Of a DNA stretch of 5,459 nt, positions 1 to 5,229 are shown one piece after another (within the stretch, counting starts at the first letter, position 1; every line of letters begins with the position of its first letter). The translations under genes and the position numbers were made by a program. The stretch comes from an uncultured Oscillospiraceae bacterium (lineage in GTDB: Bacteria > Bacillota > Clostridia > Oscillospirales > Acutalibacteraceae). The notes beneath the pieces were generated by a model, which saw only the letters and a program-made list of their open reading frames with translations, was not told where the DNA came from and made no database searches. The stretch covers positions 1 to 5,459 of the forward strand of contig UQFM01000094.1 in NCBI GenBank assembly GCA_900540295.1, in the 5' to 3' direction.

Positions 1-158
1 AAAATAATAATTTCGGGGTTGGCTTCTTTACAAGCCGTCACAGCTAAACATCCGCTTTCCGTCTTTACAATATCGGTAAAGCCCTCTGCCTTTAAAGCCC
101 TTTCCAATAAATCCAATATATCTGTTTCATCATCTACAAGCATGATTTTTTTCGTCAT
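1..158 (-). CDS. Response regulator receiver domain (OmpR/PhoB-type likely), 5' part only
   Basis: The gene starts with ATG at 158 on the minus strand and runs off the window at base 1, giving 52 complete codons. The protein begins MTKKIMLVDDETDILDLLE. This is the first beta strand of a two-component receiver domain, ending in the acidic cluster D9-D10-E11 that binds Mg2+. The visible part ends in ...ANPEIII, so the phosphorylated Asp, normally two residues further on, lies just outside. A Shine-Dalgarno AGGTG sits 5-6 nt upstream (about 164-168), which supports this start. Such proteins are phosphorylated by a membrane histidine kinase and usually bind DNA through a C-terminal domain. The output domain is not visible. 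The OmpR/PhoB winged-helix class is inferred from the 11-bp-phased direct repeats upstream of the promoter. A partner kinase gene would be expected further left, but is not seen. Confidence 0.87.
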   Translation of the reverse strand, partial: MTKKIMLVDDETDILDLLERALKAEGFTDIVKTESGCLAVTACKEANPEIII

Positions 159-212
159 TCTAACACCTGCTTTTTGCGGAAATCATATTTCGGTCACACA
201 GAATCCCTTAAA

Positions 213-241
213 ATTATATATAACAACCATATTGTATGCAA
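213..241 (-). promoter_or_regulatory. Promoter of the response-regulator gene
   Basis: On the minus strand a perfect -10 hexamer TATAAT (213-218) lies 17 bp downstream of a poor -35 hexamer TTGCAT (236-241), about 55 bp before the ATG at 158. The weak -35 next to a perfect -10 is what one expects of a promoter that needs an activator. The phased TTAA boxes begin 11 bp upstream of the -35. The assignment is by consensus match only. Confidence 0.6.
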
Positions 242-250
242 TATTCTCCG

Positions 251-289
251 TCTTAAGTTTCTCTTAATTTTTCTTTAAAGGATTTTTAA
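251..289 (-). promoter_or_regulatory. Array of four TTAA boxes at exact 11-bp spacing (response-regulator operator)
   Basis: TTAA occurs at 253-256, 264-267, 275-278 and 286-289, a strict 11-bp period with no gaps. Read on the minus strand the units are TTAAAAATCCT, TTAAAGAAAAA, TTAAGAGAAAC and TTAAGACGGAG. OmpR/PhoB-family regulators bind head-to-tail to direct repeats with an 11-bp period, one helical turn. The array sits immediately upstream of the -35 of a response-regulator gene. Autoregulation by that regulator is inferred. Confidence 0.6.
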
Positions 290-299
290 GCACAGTCCT

Positions 300-613
300 T
301 CGCAGGTTTCAACCCTTATACCGCTATTGGAGTTTTATAAAAGACTCTCTGCCATTTCGCATATTTCTGTATCGAATATTTTGGGCGGTGCGTGGGGAGT
401 TCTGTGTTTCGCCATCCTGTACAATCGAAATACTGTCCGTTCGTTTAATTGTATTTGCTTTGGTAATTCTGAATTTTTCGCCGTTTTCCGCCTCGTATTT
501 TACAGATTTGAAGTCAAAAAGAAAAACACAAATAAGGTGATCGCCTTAAAACGCACGTTATTCGTGTCCGGCAATCTAATTTTATAATGGTATGATTACA
601 GTATAAACGGGTA
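300..613. other. Gene-poor, probably decayed stretch
   Basis: No gene with a credible start and ribosome site is seen here. On the minus strand 545-324 is a 73-codon open frame ending at TAG (324-326). It lacks ATG, GTG or TTG starts, except an internal ATG near its end. It reads like protein in its middle part (KYEAENGEKFRITKANTIK), and a hydrophobic run (AITLFVFFF) lies just upstream in a different minus-strand frame, joined at a poly-T tract. This could be a frameshifted remnant of a small membrane protein, but I do not recognise it. The plus-strand frame 327-587 starts with TTG, has no ribosome site and is probably its shadow. The stretch lies between the response-regulator control region and an integrase relic, consistent with eroded mobile DNA. 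Confidence 0.3.
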
Positions 614-793
614 AGTGAATCCAACCGTTCTCTCCCGAATTCAAGCGGTACAGACGTCAAAACGGTATCTTCCGCACTCGAACATTCTCAAACTTCTACA
701 ACGCTCGATATTCATGCACACAGCTTCGCCACAAAACAAGCCGAAGCAAGCGAAGCGGTTGCAAATATGTTGCGCATTGAAAAGAATGCTTAA
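614..793 (+). pseudogene. Tyrosine recombinase/integrase, C-terminal relic with catalytic Tyr replaced by His
   Basis: The frame ending at TAA 791-793 encodes ...SGTDVKTVSSALEHSQ then TSTTLDIHAHSFATKQAEA and ...SEAVANMLRIEKNA. This matches the last part of phage/ICE tyrosine recombinases, whose usual form is SG.D.KTVS..LGHS..STTL.IYAHS. The conserved His of the LGH box is present (CAT 683-685), but its Gly reads Glu (GAA 680-682, one change from GGA). The nucleophilic Tyr reads His (CAT 713-715, one change from TAT). The frame opens only after TGA at 593-595 and has no start or ribosome site. The core-binding domain, the catalytic Arg and the rest of the catalytic domain are missing; an intact protein would be about 300-400 residues. 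It cannot be an active recombinase. Its position, 109 bp from the 3' end of tRNA-Ser(GCU), suggests a lost element that used that tRNA as attachment site. Confidence 0.8.
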
Positions 794-852
794 AACGGTA
801 TTTTTTAAGGAATAAACCACAAACAAGTCACAAAATTGAATAAACAAAAAAT

Positions 853-898
853 AAAACCGCTTAAAAACCTCGTATTATCAAGGTTTTTAAGCGGTTTT
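853..898 (-). terminator. Intrinsic terminator of the tRNA-Ser unit
   Basis: A perfect 18-bp inverted repeat (853-870 with 881-898) encloses a 10-nt loop. On the minus strand it starts 3 nt after the encoded CCA of tRNA-Ser(GCU) and is followed by TTTTATTTTTTG, so it should stop the tRNA transcript and leave a very short 3' trailer. On the plus strand the stem is followed by TTTTCTTT, so it could also stop transcription coming from the left. Confidence 0.87.
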
Positions 899-901
899 CT
901 T

Positions 902-992
902 TGGCGCAGAAGGAGAGACTCGAACTCTCGCGCCGGTTACCCGACCTACGCCCTTAGCAGGGGCGCCTCGTCACCAACTTGAGTACTTCTGC
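902..992 (-). tRNA. tRNA-Ser(GCU)
   Basis: Read on the minus strand, the acceptor GCAGAAG (986-992) pairs fully with CTTCTGC (906-912), followed by discriminator G and an encoded CCA (902-904). The anticodon stem CGCCC/GGGCG closes the loop CTGCTAA, giving anticodon GCU, which reads AGC/AGU serine codons. The T arm is GAGAG-TTCGAGT-CTCTC. A long variable arm, typical of class II serine tRNAs, explains the 91-nt length. It is the second gene of a tRNA-Ser pair, 110 nt downstream of tRNA-Ser(UGA). No strong promoter is visible in the gap, so co-transcription is likely. Its 3' end faces the integrase relic. Confidence 0.95.
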
Positions 993-1102
993 ATGTTGTA
1001 ACGTCACTGTGTTTATGAAATTGTTTTTGGCTTTTCAAAACGAAAAACCACTGTTGCGGAAAGAAAATATAGTTAAGATAGAATATCTATCGAACTGTCA
1101 TA

Positions 1103-1191
1103 TGGCGGAGAGAGTGGGATTCGAACCCACGGTACGTTGCCGTACGACGGTTTTCAAGACCGTTCCGTTATAACCACTTCGGTATCTCTCC
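1103..1191 (-). tRNA. tRNA-Ser(UGA)
   Basis: On the minus strand the acceptor GGAGAGA (1185-1191) pairs with TCTCTCC (1107-1113), followed by G and an encoded CCA (1103-1105). The anticodon stem ACGGT/ACCGT carries the loop CTTGAAA, anticodon UGA, which reads UCN-box serine codons. The T arm is GTGGG-TTCGAAT-CCCAC and there is a long variable arm (GTACGG-CAA-CGTACC), as in all serine tRNAs. It is the first gene of a two-tRNA unit, about 17 nt downstream of a consensus -10 box. Confidence 0.96.
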
Positions 1192-1207
1192 GAGTTTAGC
1201 GAATGTT

Positions 1208-1236
1208 ATTATAGCAAACAATTTACTTTCTGTCAA
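1208..1236 (-). promoter_or_regulatory. Consensus sigma-A promoter of the tRNA-Ser unit
   Basis: On the minus strand, TTGACA (1231-1236) and TATAAT (1208-1213) are both perfect and 17 bp apart. The start point should fall about 10 nt before the tRNA-Ser(UGA) 5' end, leaving a short leader for RNase P. Perfect hexamers are typical of stable-RNA promoters. A perfect 14-nt palindrome, GAAATTCGAATTTC (1240-1253), lies 3 nt upstream of the -35; its role is unknown. Confidence 0.92.
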
Positions 1237-1306
1237 TGCGAAATTCGAATTTCTCCCGCTTTTAACGGACTTTTTTCATTTCTCTTTACGGTTTTCATTT
1301 ACTTTA

Positions 1307-1335
1307 TTGATTATCTTCGTCAGTTCTGTTACAAT
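1307..1335 (+). promoter_or_regulatory. Promoter of the GH30 gene
   Basis: TTGATT (1307-1312), a 17-bp spacer and TACAAT (1330-1335) match the sigma-A consensus well. Transcription would start near 1342, giving an A-rich leader of about 124 nt before the ATG at 1466. The leader holds only a short inverted repeat, ACAGT-AC-ACTGT (1400-1411). I see no riboswitch in it. The long leader leaves room for regulation, such as a carbohydrate-responsive operator, but no known site is recognised. Confidence 0.65.
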
Positions 1336-1465
1336 AAAATCGGTAAATATCATAAAGGTATACATAAGCCTCTCAAAGAAGAAACGGCAAACAAGCTAAA
1401 CAGTACACTGTCTCAAACCATATAAAAACAACCCAATTATAAAACTTATATTCGGGGGCGTACAT

Positions 1466-3070
1466 ATGACAAAAAGAAAATACACAAAAAAAATTCTGAT
1501 TGCCGTCACGGCGGTTTTGCTCGCCCTACTGCTTACAGCGGCATATATTCTGTTCGGAGTGGTCGGCATGGAGAAAAACCGAACTTATGCACAAAGCGCG
1601 GCAGTAGAAAATAACATCGGCACAGGCAAAACGGTGCTGGATGTGAATGTAACCTATCAAACGATGAACGGCTTCGGCGCATCCGCCTGCTGGTGGAGCC
1701 AGGACGTCGGCACTTGGGAGAATCACGAAGAAATTCTGTCCTATCTTTATGACAGCGACAAAGGCATCGGCTTGAATATTTATCGCTACAATCTCGGTGC
1801 AGGGTCTAAGGGTGATGCGCACATTCTGACCGAAAACCGCGGTACGGAATGCTTTTTGAATGCGGACGGTACATACGATTTTACAAAAGACGCGGCGGCG
1901 CAAACCTGCCTTGCCGACGCAAAACGGCTTGCAGGCGATAATTTACGGGTCACACTGTTCTGTAATTCCGCGCCTGTTTCCATGACAATCAATGGGGCGG
2001 GATACGGCGCACCGCTCCGCGACGACGCGCCTTGGGTCACGAATTTGGATGCAAAGCATTACGGTGCGTTCGCGGACTACTGCTATAACAGCGCAGAATA
2101 CTTTTTGGACGCGGGCTACCGCGTGACCGACCTTTCCCCCATCAACGAACCGCAGTACAGCTGGGCGGCGTGGTATAACGAGGACGGCTCTTACAGCGTG
2201 AATCAAGAGGGCTGTCACTTCTCAAAGACCGAAGCAACCGCACTGTATGCGGAGATAATTCAGCGATTCAAAGACTCTAAGGTTGAAAACGCGGGCTGTA
2301 AAATTTCCATGTTTGAGTCGGGGTCTGCGGAAGGGGCAGGGTCTTCCTGCGCGGCGTATCTCGACTGTATGCTCGGCAAAGGTCCGAAATATGTGTTTAA
2401 AAATCAGGCTCTGCGGCAATATTTTGACACCGTCAGTCTGCATTCCTATTGGTCCTCTGCCGAAACAAAGCGGCAGGCGGCATCCTATCTTGCCGACAAA
2501 TATTCTAATTACGATGTGGTTTGCACGGAATACTGCCAAATGACGAACGATGAAAATACGGGCGTATTCGATTTGATTTCAAAAGAGCCGAACGGCACAA
2601 ACGGTATGACGATTGACTACGGCACGGCAATGGCGCAGGTCATTTTGGACGATTTGACAATTCTGAATGCCAAAGAATGGGATTGGTGGCTCGGCTGTTC
2701 CTACGGCGTGTACCCCGACGGATTGGTTTATATCAACGCGGATGACCACAAAGATATAAAGACATCTAAACGCCTGTGGTGTCTCGGCAATTTTTCGAAA
2801 TTCATTGAAGAGGGTGCAGCGCGCATTGCCTGTTCGAGCGGCGTGGACGCACTCCCCTGCTGTGCGTTTGTGAATCCGGACGGCAGTACAGTTGTGGTAT
2901 ATGTAAACAACACAGAAGAAAATGCGCAGACTGTTCTTCCCTGCGAAGAAAATTACAGCGTATACACCACAAGCGACGTGTACGACCTCGAAAAAACCGC
3001 CGCAGGCACAGCGGGTGATGTAGCCGTTTCTGTACCCGCAAAATCGGTGGTGACGGTGGTTGTGAAGTAA
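1466..3070 (+). CDS. Exported GH30-family glycoside hydrolase (endo-beta-1,6-galactanase/glucanase-like)
   Basis: This 534-residue protein has a basic N terminus (MTKRKYTKK) and a hydrophobic segment at about 10-33, either a signal peptide possibly cut near YAQSA (41-45) or a membrane anchor. A GH30 TIM barrel follows from about 57: NGFGASACWW (68-77), GLNIYRYNLGAGS (102-114), FCNSAPVSMT (165-174), and SPINEPQ (224-230) with the acid/base E228. Next come LHSYW (325-329), the nucleophile in VCTEY (E355) and EWDWW (404-408). The C-terminal 100 residues read as the accessory beta-sandwich (FVNPDGSTVVVYVNN). These retaining enzymes cut beta-linked glycans outside the cell; the exact substrate cannot be read from sequence. 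The ATG has GGGGG 7 nt upstream. It has its own promoter and terminator, with no transporter or regulator beside it in this window. It carries 17 cysteines, many for an exported protein. Confidence 0.9.
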   Translation: MTKRKYTKKILIAVTAVLLALLLTAAYILFGVVGMEKNRTYAQSAAVENNIGTGKTVLDVNVTYQTMNGFGASACWWSQDVGTWENHEEILSYLYDSDKGIGLNIYRYNLGAGSKGDAHILTENRGTECFLNADGTYDFTKDAAAQTCLADAKRLAGDNLRVTLFCNSAPVSMTINGAGYGAPLRDDAPWVTNLDAKHYGAFADYCYNSAEYFLDAGYRVTDLSPINEPQYSWAAWYNEDGSYSVNQEGCHFSKTEATALYAEIIQRFKDSKVENAGCKISMFESGSAEGAGSSCAAYLDCMLGKGPKYVFKNQALRQYFDTVSLHSYWSSAETKRQAASYLADKYSNYDVVCTEYCQMTNDENTGVFDLISKEPNGTNGMTIDYGTAMAQVILDDLTILNAKEWDWWLGCSYGVYPDGLVYINADDHKDIKTSKRLWCLGNFSKFIEEGAARIACSSGVDALPCCAFVNPDGSTVVVYVNNTEENAQTVLPCEENYSVYTTSDVYDLEKTAAGTAGDVAVSVPAKSVVTVVVK

Positions 3071-3094
3071 CAAATAAACGGCAATGCTCTAACC

Positions 3095-3168
3095 GTAGGG
3101 GCGTGCATTGCGCGCCCGCCGAAAATTTGATAAAAGCCTTGCGGAACGACACAGAGGTCGTTCCCTAC
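3095..3168. repeat. MITE-like intergenic palindromic repeat (GTAGGG...CCCTAC)
   Basis: A 74-bp unit is bounded by the inverted ends GTAGGG (3095-3100) and CCCTAC (3163-3168). Inside are two hairpins. The first is GGGCGTGC/GCGCGCCC, 8 bp with one G-U and a 3-nt loop (3099-3117). The second is GGAACGAC/GTCGTTCC, a perfect 8 bp with a 6-nt loop (3143-3164). From general knowledge, repeats beginning GTAGGGGCG and ending CCCTAC are scattered through Clostridia/Ruminococcaceae genomes. It carries no gene. Here it sits between the GH30 stop codon and that gene's terminator. Confidence 0.7.
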
Positions 3169-3173
3169 AAATG

Positions 3174-3218
3174 ACAACTCCCCGCCTGCACCGTTGACGG
3201 TTGCAGGCGGGGAGTTGT
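3174..3218 (+). terminator. Strong intrinsic terminator after the GH30 gene
   Basis: A perfect 17-bp GC-rich stem (3174-3190 with 3202-3218) has a loop that can form a further CCG/CGG pairing, and is followed by TTTT (3218-3221). The orientation favours the plus-strand GH30 transcript, about 100 nt after its stop because the palindromic repeat intervenes. On the minus strand the hairpin begins 15 nt after the yebC stop and may serve convergently, but the U-run there is poor. Confidence 0.87.
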
Positions 3219-3232
3219 TTTAAAAAGCTCTC

Positions 3233-3970
3233 TTATTCGTAATCTTCTTCGTTTTCCCAGTTGTGGTAGACATCCTGAATATCGTCGCTTTCGTCGAACA
3301 TTTCGAGCATTCTGCCCATATTCTGAATATCGTCGGGATTGGTCAACTTTGTGTAGGTTGACGGGATATATTCCACCTCTGCCGAAATGAATTTGTAGCC
3401 TTTCGCATCCAAATCGTCGCGCACAAGCCCCATATCGTTCGGCTCTGTACGAATCTCGAACACATCACCGTCCGAAAGGAAATCGGAAGCCCCTGCTTCA
3501 AGTGCATCTTCCATCAGCTTGTCTTCGTCGATATCCTCTTTTTCAATGATGATTACGCCCTGACGGCTGAACATAAACGAAACACAGCCCGAGGTGCCCA
3601 TATTGCCGCCGAACTTGTCGAACGCATGGCGCACATCCGCCGCAGTACGGTTGCGGTTATCGGTCAGCGCCTCAACGATTACAGCGATACCCGACGGACC
3701 GTAGCCCTCATACACAATGTTTTCATAATTGTCGCCGCTGCCCTCGCCCGCCGCTTTTTTGATGATACGGTCAATATTGTCATTCGGGACGTTGTTGGCT
3801 TTTGCCTTGGCAATAATATCCTTCAGCTTGGAGTTTGCCGCAGGGTCGGGACCGCCTGCTTTTACGGCAACCGCAATTTCACGCCCGATTTTGGTAAACA
3901 CCTTTGCACGCGCGTTGTCGGTTTTTTCTTTCTTACGTTTAATGGTGCTCCACTTGGAATGTCCTGACAT
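3233..3970 (-). CDS. yebC: YebC/PmpR/TACO1-family regulatory protein
   Basis: The 245-residue protein is the normal length for the family and starts with its signature MSGHSKWSTIKRKK. Other conserved blocks are YEGYGPSGIAV (87-97), NRNRTAADVRHAF...GG (105-122), GCVSFMF (128-134) and ALEAGASD (156-163). The C terminus is acidic (DESDDIQDVYHN, then EEDYE). The family was first annotated as DNA-binding transcription regulators (PmpR). The mitochondrial member TACO1 is a translation factor, and bacterial members have been linked to relief of ribosome stalling on proline-rich stretches. Which role applies here is not visible. AAGGTG ends 6 nt before the ATG. It has its own promoter, is divergent from mutY and convergent with the GH30 gene. 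The family often sits near ruvABC, but not in this window. Confidence 0.95.
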   Translation of the reverse strand: MSGHSKWSTIKRKKEKTDNARAKVFTKIGREIAVAVKAGGPDPAANSKLKDIIAKAKANNVPNDNIDRIIKKAAGEGSGDNYENIVYEGYGPSGIAVIVEALTDNRNRTAADVRHAFDKFGGNMGTSGCVSFMFSRQGVIIIEKEDIDEDKLMEDALEAGASDFLSDGDVFEIRTEPNDMGLVRDDLDAKGYKFISAEVEYIPSTYTKLTNPDDIQNMGRMLEMFDESDDIQDVYHNWENEEDYE

Positions 3971-4001
3971 AGTTTCACCTTCTTACAGAATTACGGATAG
4001 T

Positions 4002-4030
4002 ATTTTACCACAGTCCCTGCCGTTTCGCAA
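4002..4030 (-). promoter_or_regulatory. Promoter of yebC
   Basis: On the minus strand, TTGCGA (4025-4030), a 17-bp spacer and TAAAAT (4002-4007) lie about 32 bp before the ATG at 3970. This leaves a 5' leader of roughly 25 nt that carries the AAGGTG ribosome site. The -10 matches 5/6 and the -35 matches 4/6. Confidence 0.75.
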
Positions 4031-4036
4031 GGTGTA

Positions 4037-4051
4037 AATCAAAGATTGATT
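4037..4051. promoter_or_regulatory. Perfect dyad between divergent yebC and mutY promoters
   Basis: AATCAA-AGA-TTGATT is a perfect 6-bp inverted repeat with a 3-nt centre. Its right arm is exactly the -35 box of the mutY promoter, and its left end lies 6 bp from the -35 of yebC. A dimeric regulator bound here could affect both promoters. The AT-rich arms also make a chance match possible. Confidence 0.35.
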
Positions 4052-4074
4052 GTGCTTTTGCAATATGCTACAAT
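4046..4074 (+). promoter_or_regulatory. Promoter of mutY
   Basis: TTGATT (4046-4051), a 17-bp spacer and an extended -10, TGC-TACAAT (4066-4074), lie about 65 bp before the GTG start. The hexamers are identical to those of the GH30 promoter at 1307-1335. The leader of about 58 nt ends in the ribosome site TAGGAG. Confidence 0.75.
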
Positions 4075-4138
4075 AACCGTAAACGGCTATATACCGAATG
4101 ATGTCCCTTCAGAAATCAGGGAGTAGGAGCGAACAACA

Positions 4139-5188
4139 GTGCACACACCGCAGGAAATCCAAAAACAATATGCGCATTTACCCGAATTGCTTTTGCCGTG
4201 GTATCAAAAGCATGCCCGCGATTTGCCGTGGCGGCGTACAAAAGAGCCGTATCGCGTATGGGTGTCGGAAATTATGTTACAGCAAACGCGTGTGGAAGCC
4301 GTGTGCGGGTATTACGAACGGTTTTTGACTGCACTGCCCGATATTGCGTCGCTCGGCTCTGCTTCTGAGGAAACGCTTTTGAAGTTATGGGAAGGCTTGG
4401 GGTATTATTCCCGCGTGCGCAATCTGCAAAAGGCGGCGAAAACCGTTCTGTCGGAACACGGCGGCGTGTTTCCGCAGGATTATAAATCCGTCCGTGCCCT
4501 GTGCGGCATCGGGGATTATACCGCGGGGGCAATTTGCTCCATTTGCTTTGAACAGCCGCGCGCGGCGGTGGACGGAAACGTCTTGCGTATCTTGGCACGT
4601 ATCACCGAAGATTTTACACCGATTGATTTGCAAGATACCAAGAAAAAAGTTGCCGAATATTTAGAAGATGTATATCCCGAGGGCGCGTGCGGCATGTTTA
4701 CGCAAAGCTTAATGGAGCTCGGTGCGTGTGTATGCGCGCCGCGTTCGCCGAAATGTGACGCCTGCCCTGTAAAGGAGATTTGCTTTGCAAATAAAAACGG
4801 GACGCAATCCGATTTGCCCGTAAAATTGCCGAAAAAAGAGAAACGGGTCGAGGAAAAAACGGTTTGGCTGTTAGAGTGTGACGGTGCGTTTGCCATCGAA
4901 AAACGCCATGAAAAAGGCTTGCTTTCGGGGCTTTGGCAGTTCCCGAATGCCCTCGGGACATTGGAAGCAGACGCCGCCCTGCAAGCCGCGGCAGAATTCG
5001 GCGTTCAGCCCGCGGAGCTTTGCAGGGAAGTGCACAAAACGCATATATTTACACATATTCGCTGGGAGATGACAGGGTATCATATCCTTTGCAGGGTAAA
5101 GGATAATCGCTTTACGTGGGCAACGCGGGAAGAAATGGAAAATACCTATGCATTGCCCACGGCATTTCGTATTTTTTTAGAGGAATAA
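4139..5188 (+). CDS. mutY: A/G-specific adenine glycosylase MutY
   Basis: MutY removes adenine mispaired with 8-oxoguanine, acting with MutM and MutT against oxidative mutation. The 349-residue protein has the full domain order. The HhH-GPD catalytic core (about 20-215) includes WVSEIMLQQTRV (41-52, catalytic E44), LWEGLGYYSR (83-92), the helix-hairpin-helix CGIGDYTAGAI (122-132) and VDGNVLRI (144-151, catalytic D145). The [4Fe-4S] loop is C199-X6-C206-X2-C209-X5-C215, the exact MutY/Nth spacing. A Nudix-like domain (about 240-349) recognises 8-oxoG, with GLLSGLWQFP (260-269) and the FSH-type loop as HIFTHIRW (302-309, Thr for Ser). The start is GTG: TAGGAG at 4124-4129 lies 9 nt upstream, and its TAG is the in-frame stop, so no earlier start is possible. 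It appears to be monocistronic and divergent from yebC. Confidence 0.97.
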   Translation: MHTPQEIQKQYAHLPELLLPWYQKHARDLPWRRTKEPYRVWVSEIMLQQTRVEAVCGYYERFLTALPDIASLGSASEETLLKLWEGLGYYSRVRNLQKAAKTVLSEHGGVFPQDYKSVRALCGIGDYTAGAICSICFEQPRAAVDGNVLRILARITEDFTPIDLQDTKKKVAEYLEDVYPEGACGMFTQSLMELGACVCAPRSPKCDACPVKEICFANKNGTQSDLPVKLPKKEKRVEEKTVWLLECDGAFAIEKRHEKGLLSGLWQFPNALGTLEADAALQAAAEFGVQPAELCREVHKTHIFTHIRWEMTGYHILCRVKDNRFTWATREEMENTYALPTAFRIFLEE

Positions 5189-5191
5189 GTC

Positions 5192-5219
5192 TTAAAAATT
5201 TGATTTTTAAAATTTTTTT
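5192..5219 (+). terminator. Weak AT-only terminator-like hairpin after mutY
   Basis: TTAAAAAT (5192-5199) and ATTTTTAA (5203-5210) form an 8-bp stem with a 3-nt loop, followed by a seven-T run (5213-5219). It begins 3 nt after the mutY stop. The stem has no GC pairs and would be unstable, so termination may be leaky and mutY transcripts could read into the following element. Confidence 0.4.
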
Positions 5220-5229
5220 CATTTTAATA

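Noticed and set aside
327..587. Plus-strand 86-codon open frame
   Set aside because: It starts at TTG, has no Shine-Dalgarno and no recognisable domain, and the opposite strand reads more like protein.
583..588. TATAAT on the plus strand before the integrase relic
   Set aside because: There is no usable -35 box at 16-18 bp upstream (the 17-bp position reads ATTCGT), and only a dead fragment follows.
615..815. Plus-strand 66-codon open frame and its minus-strand partner 641-847
   Set aside because: These are shadows of the integrase relic, which lies in another plus-strand frame and has clear family motifs.
1077..1091. GATAGA-ATA-TCTATC hairpin between the two tRNAs
   Set aside because: A short AT-rich 6-bp stem without a T-run. 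It may be a processing feature, but nothing distinguishes it from chance.
979..1173. Plus-strand open frame with AERVGFEPTVRCRT
   Set aside because: It is the antisense of tRNA-Ser(UGA). This peptide is a well-known false ORF from tRNA genes, and there is no ribosome site.
1342..1465. Possible riboswitch in the GH30 leader
   Set aside because: Only one 5-bp inverted repeat is present, with no known riboswitch core and no terminator or anti-terminator pair.
2283..2543. Open frames inside the GH30 gene on both strands
   Set aside because: They are codon-bias shadows of a long, motif-rich coding frame.
4098..4328. ATG frame of 76 codons upstream of and overlapping mutY
   Set aside because: No family resemblance and low protein likeness. 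The overlapping frame is MutY with all catalytic residues, and TAGGAG fits the GTG at 4139.
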